This document shows positions 15,864 through 23,956 of a stretch of DNA of 28,009 nucleotides, piece after piece. The first letter of the stretch is position 1, and each line of letters opens with the position of its first letter. Position numbers and translations under genes: made by a program. Under the pieces are notes generated by a model. It worked only from the letters and a program-made list of their open reading frames with translations, did no database searches and had not been told where the DNA came from. Source of the stretch: Phycisphaerales bacterium UBA2402 (GTDB taxonomy: Bacteria; Planctomycetota; Phycisphaerae; Phycisphaerales; UBA1924); assembly GCA_002343715.1 (NCBI GenBank), contig DDSA01000008.1, positions 1 through 28,009 on the forward strand. The letters are read 5' to 3'.

Positions 15864-16337
15864 ATGACGCTTCAAGAAATCCAGGTCATGCTCCAGGCCG
15901 TTTCATCCTTCGCGATCGCCGGCGGGCTGTTTTTTACCGGGGTTCAGTTCCTGTCGTACCGGAAGGCCGCCTACGTCGCCAACTTTTCACGACTTGTTCA
16001 GTTGCAGATGGAACAGCGGAAACTGCGGGTCGACAACCCGAAGTTGGCGTACGTTCATCCGCACGATGTGGAAGGACTGGCCGGGGATGAGGACATCCAG
16101 CATTATTTCATGAACCTGATGCAGATGTCGATCTTCGAGATCGTCTGGTTCAGTTACAAGAACGGACAGTTGCCGGAGGACTATTTCCAGAGTTGGGTGA
16201 AGTGGATGCGGATCATCAACTCGGAAGAGAGTTTCCGCAAAGCCATGAAGAAGGAGTCGATGAAGATCTTTCACGCGGACTTCCTCGCCTACATGCAGGA
16301 CCTGACCCGCAGCACCCCTGATACACCCCGTGCGTAG
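15864..16337 (+). CDS. Single-pass membrane protein of unknown function
   Basis: A 157-residue protein with one N-terminal membrane segment (about residues 10-32, VSSFAIAGGLFFTGVQFLSY) followed by a cytosolic helical domain rich in Met, Trp and charged residues (QMEQRKLRV, MQMSIFEIVWFSY, EDYFQSWVKWMRII). The start at 15864 places the hydrophobic segment close to the N-terminus; longer in-frame versions would overlap the divergent exported-protein gene. I recognise no family. It ends 32 bases before the MASE1 kinase and points the same way, so it may be part of the signalling operon. Confidence 0.72.
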   Translation: MTLQEIQVMLQAVSSFAIAGGLFFTGVQFLSYRKAAYVANFSRLVQLQMEQRKLRVDNPKLAYVHPHDVEGLAGDEDIQHYFMNLMQMSIFEIVWFSYKNGQLPEDYFQSWVKWMRIINSEESFRKAMKKESMKIFHADFLAYMQDLTRSTPDTPRA

Positions 16338-16369
16338 CATCGTCTGTCCGAATTGGGGATTCTCCCGCG

Positions 16370-19300
16370 ATGGCGATGACAGGCATACCACCCGCAGACA
16401 TTCACAGAACGCCGCGATCGATACCCCGATCCGCGGCTTGGGGGGTGTGCTTCCTCGCGACGTTCCTGGGGCTGCGGTGGACGGCGAACAAACTGCAAAT
16501 TGGCGAGGACGTCCTCCCATGGGATCCGACCGCCGGAGTGACACTGGCGTTTCTGGTCCTGGGAGGGATCCGATTCGCCCCGGTGGTCTTCCTTGCGGTG
16601 CTCGGATCGCTCGCCATCCACATCAGCGGCCGAATCGGATGGCTGAGCATTTTCAACGCGACGGTCGTGTCGGTGTTGTACAGCGCGGCCGCGTGGACGT
16701 TGACCCGGATCTGCCGGATCGATCCTCGGCTTTCCGCCCAGCGCGACGTGGTCTGGTACGTCGCGGTGAGTCTGCTGCTGCCGGTTCCACTCGCGATGTT
16801 CGCCGCGTGGATGCACTGGCACATCGGCATCCTGGAGCCGCACGAGATCCGCTCGGCGGTAGGGCATTACTGGATGGTGGAGGCGATCGGCCTTCTCAAC
16901 CTCGGGCCGCTCGTGCTCCTGACGGCGACACGGATCCGTGACGGGCTGCCCAAGGAAGAGCGACGGGCACGCCGCGAACAGGGTGCGTGGCGATGGCTGG
17001 AGACGCTCGGTCAGTACGCAACGGCGGGGCTGGCCCTGTGGAGCATGTTCTTCTGGTCCGTGCGTACCCAGTTGCACACCTACTACCTCGCGCTCCCGCC
17101 CTTGGTCTGGATGCTGCTGCGGCGGGGTTTGTGGGGTGCGGTCACCGGCACGGCGGCCATCAGTGCCGCGGCGATGGTGCTGGCGTGGTGGGTGAAACTT
17201 GACGATACCAGGGTTCAGGACCTTCAGGCATTCATGCTCGTGATGTCGGTCACGGGTCTGCTGCTCGGAGGTCTGGCGAGCGGACGGGTCCGCGTGGAGA
17301 GCCGCCTGGCGGAGAGCGAAGAGCGCTACCGCGTTCTGTTCGAGAACAACCCGCACCCGATGTGGGTCTACGACAGGACGACGCTGCGTTTCCTCGATGT
17401 GAACGCGGCGGCGATGGATCAGTACGGGTATTCCCGCGAGGAGTTCCTCGCGATGTCGCTGTCCGACATCCGTCCACCGGAAGAACCGATCCCAGTCGTT
17501 CCCGCCGGCCAGACCCCGCCCACGGTGCAACGATCCGGCATCTGGCGGCATCGGAAGAAAGACGGAACACTCATCGAAGTGGACATTGTCAGCAGCCAGA
17601 TGCGGCTGCTGGGACCGGATGCGCGCCTCGTGCTGGCCAGGGATGTGACCGAAACCCGAAAGGCCGAGCGCGCGAAGCAGAAGGCGGAATCGGCCCTGCG
17701 CGAAGCGCTCCAGCGGTTGGTGAGCCACGTAGACAACTCGCCACTGGCGGTCATCGAGTGGGACGATCGCTTCCGGGTCCTGCGCTGGTCGGGTGAAGCG
17801 GAACGCATCTTCGGCTGGAGCCCGAAAGAGGTGCTCGGAAGGCGGCCCTCGGAGTGGCGATTCGTCCACGAAGGGGACGCCGCGGCGGTCGCCCGTGTCA
17901 TGGATGAGCTCTCCTCCGGATCGCACGCACGGAACTTCTCGGCGAACAGGAACTATGACAAGTCGGGGAGCGTGCTGCACTGTGAATGGCACAACTCCAT
18001 CCTCAAGGACGATTCAGGCCGGGTCGTCAGCGTTCTCTCGCTGGTCTCCGATGTCACCCCGAGGGTTCGGGCGCAGGAGGCTCTGCGGGCCAACGAAGAA
18101 CGGTTCATGCTCGTGGTGAGGGGTGCCAACGACGGGGTGTGGGACTGGAATATCGGAGAGAACAAGGTCTACTGGTCGCCCAGGTACCATGAGTTGATCG
18201 GTGATCCGGAGTGTCGGTTGGCCCCGTCCTACGAAACATGGGAGCAATCGCTGTATCCGTCGGATCGGGAGCGAGTCCTCTCGGCCCTGGAGCGGCATCT
18301 GCGAGACCGTGCACCTTTCGATGTGGAGTACCGATCTCGAACCATCGACGGCGGATGGCGCTGGTACCGGGCGAGAGGTCAGGCGGTGTGGGATTCAGAA
18401 GGAGTGCCGACACGCATGGCCGGCTCGATCGCGGACGTGACGGATCGCCGTGCCGCGCAAGAGGCCTTGAAAGAAACGGCGGAGAAATACCAGTCCCTGG
18501 TGGAAACGACCAACACCGGGTACGCGGCGACCGATGAGACAGGACGGATTATCGACGCGAACGCCGAGTATGTGCGGCTGACCGGGCACCTCGCGGTGGA
18601 GGATATTCTCGGAAGGACCCCCATCGAATGGACCGCCCCCCACGACCAGCAGCGCAACCGGGCGTCGTTCTCTCAACTGTCAAGATCGGGGTCGATCCGC
18701 GGGCTCGAGATTGACTATCTGCACAAGGACGGCCGGCATGTCCCGGTGGAGATCAACGCGACCCGGGTGACGACGGCGCTGGGGACCAGGGTGCTGGCAC
18801 TGGTTCGTGATATTTCACAGCGTCGCAGGGCGGAAGCGGCCGTGCGAGAGTGGAAGAACCGCTACGAGGCGGCGGCGGGGGCCAGCCGGCAACTGGTGTA
18901 CGAAGTGGTGCAGGAAACGGGGAATATCCTGTGGGGCGGGCCGTGCGAACCCCTCTTCGGCTGCGAGGCGGGGCGCGTGGCGACACTCACGGCCTGGATC
19001 GAACGCGTCCACCCCGAGGACCGCGCGGCGTACGAGGCGGCGCGGAACCGAGTGCGGGAAGAAAGGGGAACATTCCATCTCGAATACCGGGTGCGGCGCG
19101 AAGACGGCACCTATGTCCCTGTGGAAGATACGGCGCGTTGCTTTGAATCCGGCGAAGGGGGTGGGGTCAGGATGGTGGGGTTTGTCGCGGACGTGACGGA
19201 ACGTGTCCGGGCCAGAGAGGAGTTGGCGCACCGGGCTCGCGAACTCGCCCGGTCGAACGCTGAGTTGGAGCGGTTCGCGTACGTGGCCAGCCACGACCTC

Positions 19301-19963
19301 CAAGAGCCCCTCCGGATGGTGACGAGTTTCACACAACTGCTCGCGGATCGATACCGGGGCAAACTCGACAGTGATGCGGACGAGTTTATCGGTTACGCCG
19401 TGGAGGGCGCGACCAGGATGAGGCGCCTGATCGACGATCTCCTGGCCTATTCGAGGGTGGGAAGTTCGCCCCGGCGGCGGCAGCGGGTGCGATGCGCGGA
19501 GGCGGCGGAGCGGGCGCTCTCCAACCTCGCGGCGAGCATGGCCGAATCCGGCGCGGAGGTGGAACTCGGGGAACTCCCGGAAGTCACCGCGGACGAACTG
19601 CAACTGACGCTGGTCTTCCAGAACCTGATCGGCAACGCCATGAAGTTCCGCAAGGATGGAATCCCGCCGCGTATCAAGGTGTGCGCGGTAAAGGAGGACG
19701 AGGCCTGGCGGATCATGGTGGAAGACAACGGCATCGGCATCGAGGCCAAGCACCGGGAGCGGGTCTTCGCGATGTTCCAAAGGCTCAACCCGCGGAGTCA
19801 CTACCCCGGGAACGGGATCGGCCTGACGATCTGCAAGCGGATTGTGGAGGATCTCGGCGGCGCGATCCGTGTGGATGCGGCGCCCGGCGGCGGCAGCGTG
19901 TTCTCGTTCACGATACCGGAAGTCGCGGTGAACGCGCAACCCGTGGAGGAGGTGGCAACATGA
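16370..19963 (+). CDS. MASE1-PAS(x5) sensor histidine kinase
   Basis: A 1197-residue membrane sensor kinase. Residues 20-300 are a MASE1-type integral sensory domain with about eight membrane segments (LPWDPTAGVTLAFLVLGG is its signature). Five PAS-like domains follow: about 315-430 (YRVLFENNPHPMWVYD), 445-570, 573-693 (a PAS_3 type, GVWDWN), 702-825 (GYAATDETGRIIDANAEYVRLTG) and 826-945. The HisKA helix carries the phosphoacceptor His975 in SHDLQEPLRM, a phytochrome-like H-box. The ATPase domain shows the N-box NLIGNAMKF (1085-1093), DNGIGI (1119) and GNGIGLTICKRI. The stop overlaps the next receiver gene as ATGA. The signal is unknown; MASE1 and PAS suggest small-molecule, redox or light cues. 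ATG 16376 is an alternative start. Confidence 0.93.
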   Translation: MAMTGIPPADIHRTPRSIPRSAAWGVCFLATFLGLRWTANKLQIGEDVLPWDPTAGVTLAFLVLGGIRFAPVVFLAVLGSLAIHISGRIGWLSIFNATVVSVLYSAAAWTLTRICRIDPRLSAQRDVVWYVAVSLLLPVPLAMFAAWMHWHIGILEPHEIRSAVGHYWMVEAIGLLNLGPLVLLTATRIRDGLPKEERRARREQGAWRWLETLGQYATAGLALWSMFFWSVRTQLHTYYLALPPLVWMLLRRGLWGAVTGTAAISAAAMVLAWWVKLDDTRVQDLQAFMLVMSVTGLLLGGLASGRVRVESRLAESEERYRVLFENNPHPMWVYDRTTLRFLDVNAAAMDQYGYSREEFLAMSLSDIRPPEEPIPVVPAGQTPPTVQRSGIWRHRKKDGTLIEVDIVSSQMRLLGPDARLVLARDVTETRKAERAKQKAESALREALQRLVSHVDNSPLAVIEWDDRFRVLRWSGEAERIFGWSPKEVLGRRPSEWRFVHEGDAAAVARVMDELSSGSHARNFSANRNYDKSGSVLHCEWHNSILKDDSGRVVSVLSLVSDVTPRVRAQEALRANEERFMLVVRGANDGVWDWNIGENKVYWSPRYHELIGDPECRLAPSYETWEQSLYPSDRERVLSALERHLRDRAPFDVEYRSRTIDGGWRWYRARGQAVWDSEGVPTRMAGSIADVTDRRAAQEALKETAEKYQSLVETTNTGYAATDETGRIIDANAEYVRLTGHLAVEDILGRTPIEWTAPHDQQRNRASFSQLSRSGSIRGLEIDYLHKDGRHVPVEINATRVTTALGTRVLALVRDISQRRRAEAAVREWKNRYEAAAGASRQLVYEVVQETGNILWGGPCEPLFGCEAGRVATLTAWIERVHPEDRAAYEAARNRVREERGTFHLEYRVRREDGTYVPVEDTARCFESGEGGGVRMVGFVADVTERVRAREELAHRARELARSNAELERFAYVASHDLQEPLRMVTSFTQLLADRYRGKLDSDADEFIGYAVEGATRMRRLIDDLLAYSRVGSSPRRRQRVRCAEAAERALSNLAASMAESGAEVELGELPEVTADELQLTLVFQNLIGNAMKFRKDGIPPRIKVCAVKEDEAWRIMVEDNGIGIEAKHRERVFAMFQRLNPRSHYPGNGIGLTICKRIVEDLGGAIRVDAAPGGGSVFSFTIPEVAVNAQPVEEVAT

Positions 19964-20433
19964 ACATGTCCGGCGAAACCGTGATCGGCGGCGAATCCGG
20001 CGAAGAGCCTTTCGAGGTGTTGCTCGTGGAGGACAACCCCGCGGACGTTCGACTGACACGCGAGGCCTTCCGTGCAGGGCCGTACCCGTGCCGCGTCCGC
20101 GTGGCGGAAGACGGCGAATCCGCGCTGCGGATGCTGCACCGTGACGCTCCCTTTGAGCACGCGCCGCGCCCGCACCTGATCCTCCTGGATCTCAACCTCC
20201 CTCGCCGCGACGGGCGCGAAGTGCTGTCCGACATCAAGTCGGACAGGGACCTGCGTGCGATTGTCGTTATCGTCCTCACCTCGTCCGATGCGGAGGAGGA
20301 TGTTGCCGCTTCATACGCACTGCTGGCGAACTGCTATATCGTGAAGCCCGTGGACTACGACGGGCTGGTATCCCTGATCCGAGAGATCGAATCATTCTGG
20401 CTCGGTGTAGCACGGCTCCCTCGAGCGGCGTAG
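19960..20433 (+). CDS. Stand-alone receiver-domain response regulator (Rcp1-like)
   Basis: A 157-residue single receiver domain. It has VLLVEDNPADVRLTREAF (Glu24, Asp25), the phosphoacceptor Asp77 in LILLDLNLP, Thr107 in VLTSSD and Lys129 in IVKPVD, so all key residues are present. No output domain follows. The pattern resembles the Rcp1-type receivers that partner phytochrome-like kinases, fitting the preceding kinase. A GGAGGAGG ribosome-binding site lies 7 bases upstream, and the ATG overlaps the kinase stop (ATGA), so the pair is translationally coupled. It probably relays phosphate to another protein or acts by protein binding. Confidence 0.93.
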   Translation: MNMSGETVIGGESGEEPFEVLLVEDNPADVRLTREAFRAGPYPCRVRVAEDGESALRMLHRDAPFEHAPRPHLILLDLNLPRRDGREVLSDIKSDRDLRAIVVIVLTSSDAEEDVAASYALLANCYIVKPVDYDGLVSLIREIESFWLGVARLPRAA

Positions 20434-20463
20434 AACCGGGCAGGCATCACAAGATCGACCCGA

Positions 20464-20491
20464 TTCACCTCCGGCGCTCCTCCGGTACGAT
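20464..20491 (+). promoter_or_regulatory. Possible promoter before hybrid kinase
   Basis: TTCACC (20464-20469) and TACGAT (20486-20491) are spaced by 16 bases in the 122-base gap between the receiver gene and the hybrid kinase ATG. Both boxes match sigma70 consensus only partly. The rest of the gap shows no terminator. Confidence 0.25.
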
Positions 20492-20545
20492 CGAGTGAAC
20501 ACAAGGCCGGAGCGCGTGGGTCAGCCCCCCGCGGCCCATGGAGCG

Positions 20546-20550
20546 AAGGA
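20546..20550 (+). promoter_or_regulatory. Ribosome-binding site fixing the 20556 start
   Basis: AAGGA lies 5 bases before ATG 20556, whereas ATG 20538 has no purine-rich sequence upstream. The receiver motif begins six residues into the shorter protein, which also favours the later start. Confidence 0.6.
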
Positions 20551-20555
20551 ACGCG

Positions 20556-23291
20556 ATGCACGAGAAGAAGTTGGCTATTCTGCTGGTCGAGGACAACCCG
20601 GCGGATGCGCGGCTGATCGAGTTGCTGCTCGCCTCGCGACCTCACGAACCCACCATCATCCGCCGGGCGCCGACCCTGGCCGATGCACGGGCCGCGATCG
20701 CCTCCGGCCCGCTTCCGGACATCATTCTGCTCGACACGGGTTTGCCGGACGCGGCCCCCGAGGAGACCGTGGGGCTGGTTCAGGCGATGGCGCCCACCGT
20801 GCCGATCGTGGTCCTCAGCGGTCAAAGTGACGAGAGCGTGGCGATCCGCGCGGTGCGAGAGGGTGCACAGGACTACCTCGTCAAGGGACGGATCGATTCG
20901 GAGTTGCTGTCGCGCGCGGTGCGTTACGCGATGGAACGGAAGAAGGCGGCGGAGGCGCTGCGCGCCAGCGAGGACCGATTCCAGAGTTTCATGAGCAACA
21001 GCCCCGCCGTGGCGTTCATCAAGGACGAGCAAGGGCGATATATCTACGTGAACGCGCTCTTCGAGCGGGTGTTCGGGCTTGGCGAGGGGGGATGGAAAGG
21101 CAAGTCTGATACGGACCTGTGGCCGCCGGAGACGGCGGCCGCGCTGCGGCGCAACGACGCGGCGGCGCTCCACGGCAACAGGCCGATCGAGTTTCAGGAG
21201 ACCATCCCCGGCCTGGACGGCCCCAGGGAGTGGTTGAGTTTCAAGTTCCCGATCCTCGGCTCGGATCATCGTCGGCTTCTGGCGGGCATGGCGGTGGACA
21301 CCACAGCGCGGGTGCGTGCCGAGGAAGCCCTCCGAGAGGCCGAGGCCGCGAGACTCCACGCGGTACGCCTCCAGAGCGAGACGCTCAACGCGCTCCCCGC
21401 GCACGTGGCGCTGATCGATGCCGAGGGGAACGTCCTCGTGGTGAACGAGTCGTGGCAGCGCTTCGGCGCGGCCCAGGGAATGCGGGACGCCCGCTTCGGT
21501 GTCGGGAGCAACTACCTCGACGTCTCGGAGCAGGCGGCGGGAGAGAGCCGCGATGCGGACCTGGTGGCGAAGGGGATCCGGGGAGTGTTGGCCGGGGACA
21601 TGCCCTGCTTCATCCACGAGTACCCCTGCGACGGCCCGGACGGGAGACGCTGGTTCAGGATGCACGTCAGCCCGATCCTCGGGCGGCATCAGCGCGGCGC
21701 GGTGATCATGCACCTGGACATCTCGGATCGAAAGGCCGCCGAAGAAAGCCTGCGTCACAGCGAGGAACGGCACCGGATGATCGTGGAGACGGCGCAGGAG
21801 GGGATCTGGCTCGTGGATCAGAACTGGCGCACAACTCTCGTGAACGCAAGACTGTGCGAGATGCTCGGATACTCGGCGGAGGAGTTGATCGGTCGTCACC
21901 TGCTGGACTTCATGGACGACCGAGGCCGGATGGAAGCGGTGGAGTTGATGCGCCGACGCGAGCAGGGCCTCAGCGAGTACCACCAGTTCCGGTTTTTGCA
22001 CAAGGACGGGCGTGAAGTGTGGGTGTCGGCGTCGACGAGTTCGATCCGCGATGCGGCGACCGGCTTCCAGGGCGCCCTGGCCATGCTGACGGACATCACG
22101 GAACGGCGTCGGACGGAACAGGCGCTGCGCGATGCGGACGACCAGTTACGGCAGGCCCAGAAGATGGAGGCCGTCGGGCTGTTGGCGAGCGGGGTGGCAC
22201 ACGATTTCAACAACCTTCTCACGGCGATCCGCGGGTACGCAAGTCTGGCGAGGTCATCGCTCTACGAGGATCACCCGGCGCTCGAATCGCTGGACCAGGT
22301 GGAAGAAGCCTCGAGGCAGGCCGCCGGGGTGGCGGGGGCGCTGCTGACCTTTGCCCGCAAGACACGCGCCGAAAAAACCCCGATCCGCCTGGCGACGGTG
22401 GTCGAGTCCGCCGCGCGGCTCTTCCGTCGCACCCTGCCCCCCGGGGTTACGTTCGTTCTGGAGACGGCCGGATCGGACGAGACGTGGATCAACGGCGACG
22501 AAACCCAGTTGCACCAGGTTGTGATGAATCTCGCGCTGAACGCACGCGACGCGATCGACCGTCCCGGTCGTATCCGGGTGCGCGTGGTGCCGGCTCCGCC
22601 TCTCGCCGCGGGCGGGCCGCAGCGGGTGTCGTTGATCGTGTCGGACACAGGCTGCGGGATGACGCCGGAGGTGCAGGCGAGGATCTTTGAGCCGTTTTTC
22701 ACGACCAAGGCACGCGGACGCGGCACGGGGTTGGGGCTTTCGGTCATCCACGGGATCGTCCAGGACCACGGCGGAGTCATTTCGGTGGATTCCAAGCCGG
22801 GGCTCGGGTCGACGTTCACGGTGACATTCCCGGTGGTGAGTTCGCCGCCACGATCGGAAGGGCCTCTGCCTTCCCTGGTTGAAGGGGACAAGGGCGCGAG
22901 GCTCGCGGTGGTGGTTCAGAGCAGTTCGCTGGTGCGTGGCGTGGTCGCGTCGATGCTCTCAACGCTCGGGTATGACTGCGTGCAGGCGGGGACAACGGGC
23001 GAGGCCGAATCGCTGTGCGCCTCATCCGCCCGCCCCGCGTCGGTGCTGGTGGCCGATGCGCAACTCGCCGACGGCACCGGGACGGCCTTGCTGGAGCGAA
23101 TGAGGCAGACCAGCCCGCGGCTGCGGGGCGTGCTGGTCACCGATGTGCTCCCCCCCGATGAGGGTGCGGGAAACTCATACTCGGTCTGGCTCCGAAAGCC
23201 GTTTCGTGTCAATGATCTGCAACACGCACTCCACCGGCTGGCGGGTCGAACCGCCTCGCCGGCGGCCACACCAGGGGAGAATCACGAATGA
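20556..23291 (+). CDS. Hybrid sensor kinase: REC-PAS(x3)-HisKA-HATPase-degenerate REC
   Basis: A 911-residue cytosolic kinase with no membrane segment. An N-terminal receiver (about residues 6-125) has LLVEDNPAD and the phosphoacceptor Asp60 in ILLDTGLP, with Lys in YLVKG. Three PAS domains follow at about 138-255, 270-395 and 400-518, with the third the clearest (EGIWLVDQNWRTTLVNARL). The kinase core has the NtrB-like H-box VAHDFNNLLTAIRGY (His549), a VVMNLALNARDAI N-box, DTGCGM and RGTGLGLSVIHGIV. A second, C-terminal receiver (about 783-894) keeps the Asp (VADAQL), Thr (LVTD) and Lys (LRKPF), but its acidic pocket reads VVVQSS. The gene overlaps the NarL-type regulator as ATGA. The N-terminal REC probably lets another kinase or the stand-alone receiver's partner gate this enzyme. 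Confidence 0.92.
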   Translation: MHEKKLAILLVEDNPADARLIELLLASRPHEPTIIRRAPTLADARAAIASGPLPDIILLDTGLPDAAPEETVGLVQAMAPTVPIVVLSGQSDESVAIRAVREGAQDYLVKGRIDSELLSRAVRYAMERKKAAEALRASEDRFQSFMSNSPAVAFIKDEQGRYIYVNALFERVFGLGEGGWKGKSDTDLWPPETAAALRRNDAAALHGNRPIEFQETIPGLDGPREWLSFKFPILGSDHRRLLAGMAVDTTARVRAEEALREAEAARLHAVRLQSETLNALPAHVALIDAEGNVLVVNESWQRFGAAQGMRDARFGVGSNYLDVSEQAAGESRDADLVAKGIRGVLAGDMPCFIHEYPCDGPDGRRWFRMHVSPILGRHQRGAVIMHLDISDRKAAEESLRHSEERHRMIVETAQEGIWLVDQNWRTTLVNARLCEMLGYSAEELIGRHLLDFMDDRGRMEAVELMRRREQGLSEYHQFRFLHKDGREVWVSASTSSIRDAATGFQGALAMLTDITERRRTEQALRDADDQLRQAQKMEAVGLLASGVAHDFNNLLTAIRGYASLARSSLYEDHPALESLDQVEEASRQAAGVAGALLTFARKTRAEKTPIRLATVVESAARLFRRTLPPGVTFVLETAGSDETWINGDETQLHQVVMNLALNARDAIDRPGRIRVRVVPAPPLAAGGPQRVSLIVSDTGCGMTPEVQARIFEPFFTTKARGRGTGLGLSVIHGIVQDHGGVISVDSKPGLGSTFTVTFPVVSSPPRSEGPLPSLVEGDKGARLAVVVQSSSLVRGVVASMLSTLGYDCVQAGTTGEAESLCASSARPASVLVADAQLADGTGTALLERMRQTSPRLRGVLVTDVLPPDEGAGNSYSVWLRKPFRVNDLQHALHRLAGRTASPAATPGENHE

Positions 23292-23947
23292 ACGGCCCGA
23301 TCCGAATCGTCCTGGCTGATGACCATACGCTGGTGCGGCAGTCGCTGGCGCGCCTGCTCAACGAGACTTCGAACATGAACGTGGTCGGCGAGATCGGCAC
23401 CGCCGACGAGGCGGTGGACGCCGCCATCAGGGTGAACCCCGATGTGGTGCTGCTCGACATCGACATGCCGGGGATCGCCGCGTTCGACGCGGCCCGGACG
23501 ATCACGGCCCGATGCCCCCAGGCGAAGATTATCTTTCTGAGCGCCTTCACCCACGACCGATACATCGCCTCGGCGCTCGACAGCGGGGCCATGGGGTACG
23601 TCTGCAAGACCGAGCCGCCCGAGAAAGTGGTCAAGGCGATCCGCACCGTGGCGATGGGACAGACCTATTTCTCGCCGGAGGTGCAGTCGCGGCTGGTCGT
23701 TGAGAGTGATGGCGTGCGGCTCGGGTCGCACGAAGTCAAGAGCCGCGCGAACGAACTGACCAATCGGGAGTTGGAAGTGCTGCGCTACATCGCGCGCGGA
23801 CTCTCGAAGAAGGAAATCGCCAAGACAATGCACCTCTCCGTGAAAACGGTGGAAAACCACGCGGCGAGCGTGATGAACCGGCTGGAGATTCACGACCGCG
23901 TGGCCCTCACGCGGTTTGCCATCCGCGAAGGCCTGATTGAACCTTAG
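23288..23947 (+). CDS. NarL/FixJ-family response regulator
   Basis: A 219-residue two-domain transcription regulator. The receiver holds VLADDHTLVRQSLARLL (Asp11, Asp12), the phosphoacceptor Asp57 in VVLLDIDMPG, Ser85 in FLSAF and Lys107 in YVCKTE. A linker leads to a LuxR-type helix-turn-helix with ELTNRELEVLRYIARG and KEIAKTMHLSVKTVENHAASVMNRL, the classic pattern, ending in HDRVALTRFAIREGLI. The start overlaps the hybrid kinase stop (ATGA) and a GGGGAG lies just upstream. It is therefore the likely DNA-binding output of the hybrid kinase. Target promoters are not identifiable here. It converges on the AsmA-like gene, with 9 bases between stops. Confidence 0.95.
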   Translation: MNGPIRIVLADDHTLVRQSLARLLNETSNMNVVGEIGTADEAVDAAIRVNPDVVLLDIDMPGIAAFDAARTITARCPQAKIIFLSAFTHDRYIASALDSGAMGYVCKTEPPEKVVKAIRTVAMGQTYFSPEVQSRLVVESDGVRLGSHEVKSRANELTNRELEVLRYIARGLSKKEIAKTMHLSVKTVENHAASVMNRLEIHDRVALTRFAIREGLIEP

Positions 23948-23956
23948 TGCGGCGCT

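Noticed and set aside
16289..17992. 567-codon minus-strand ORF
   Set aside because: It is antisense to the MASE1/PAS part of the sensor kinase with no domain.
19492..19959. Upstream extension of the stand-alone receiver ORF
   Set aside because: It lies inside the kinase gene out of frame; the real start at 19960 has a GGAGGAGG site and the ATGA overlap.
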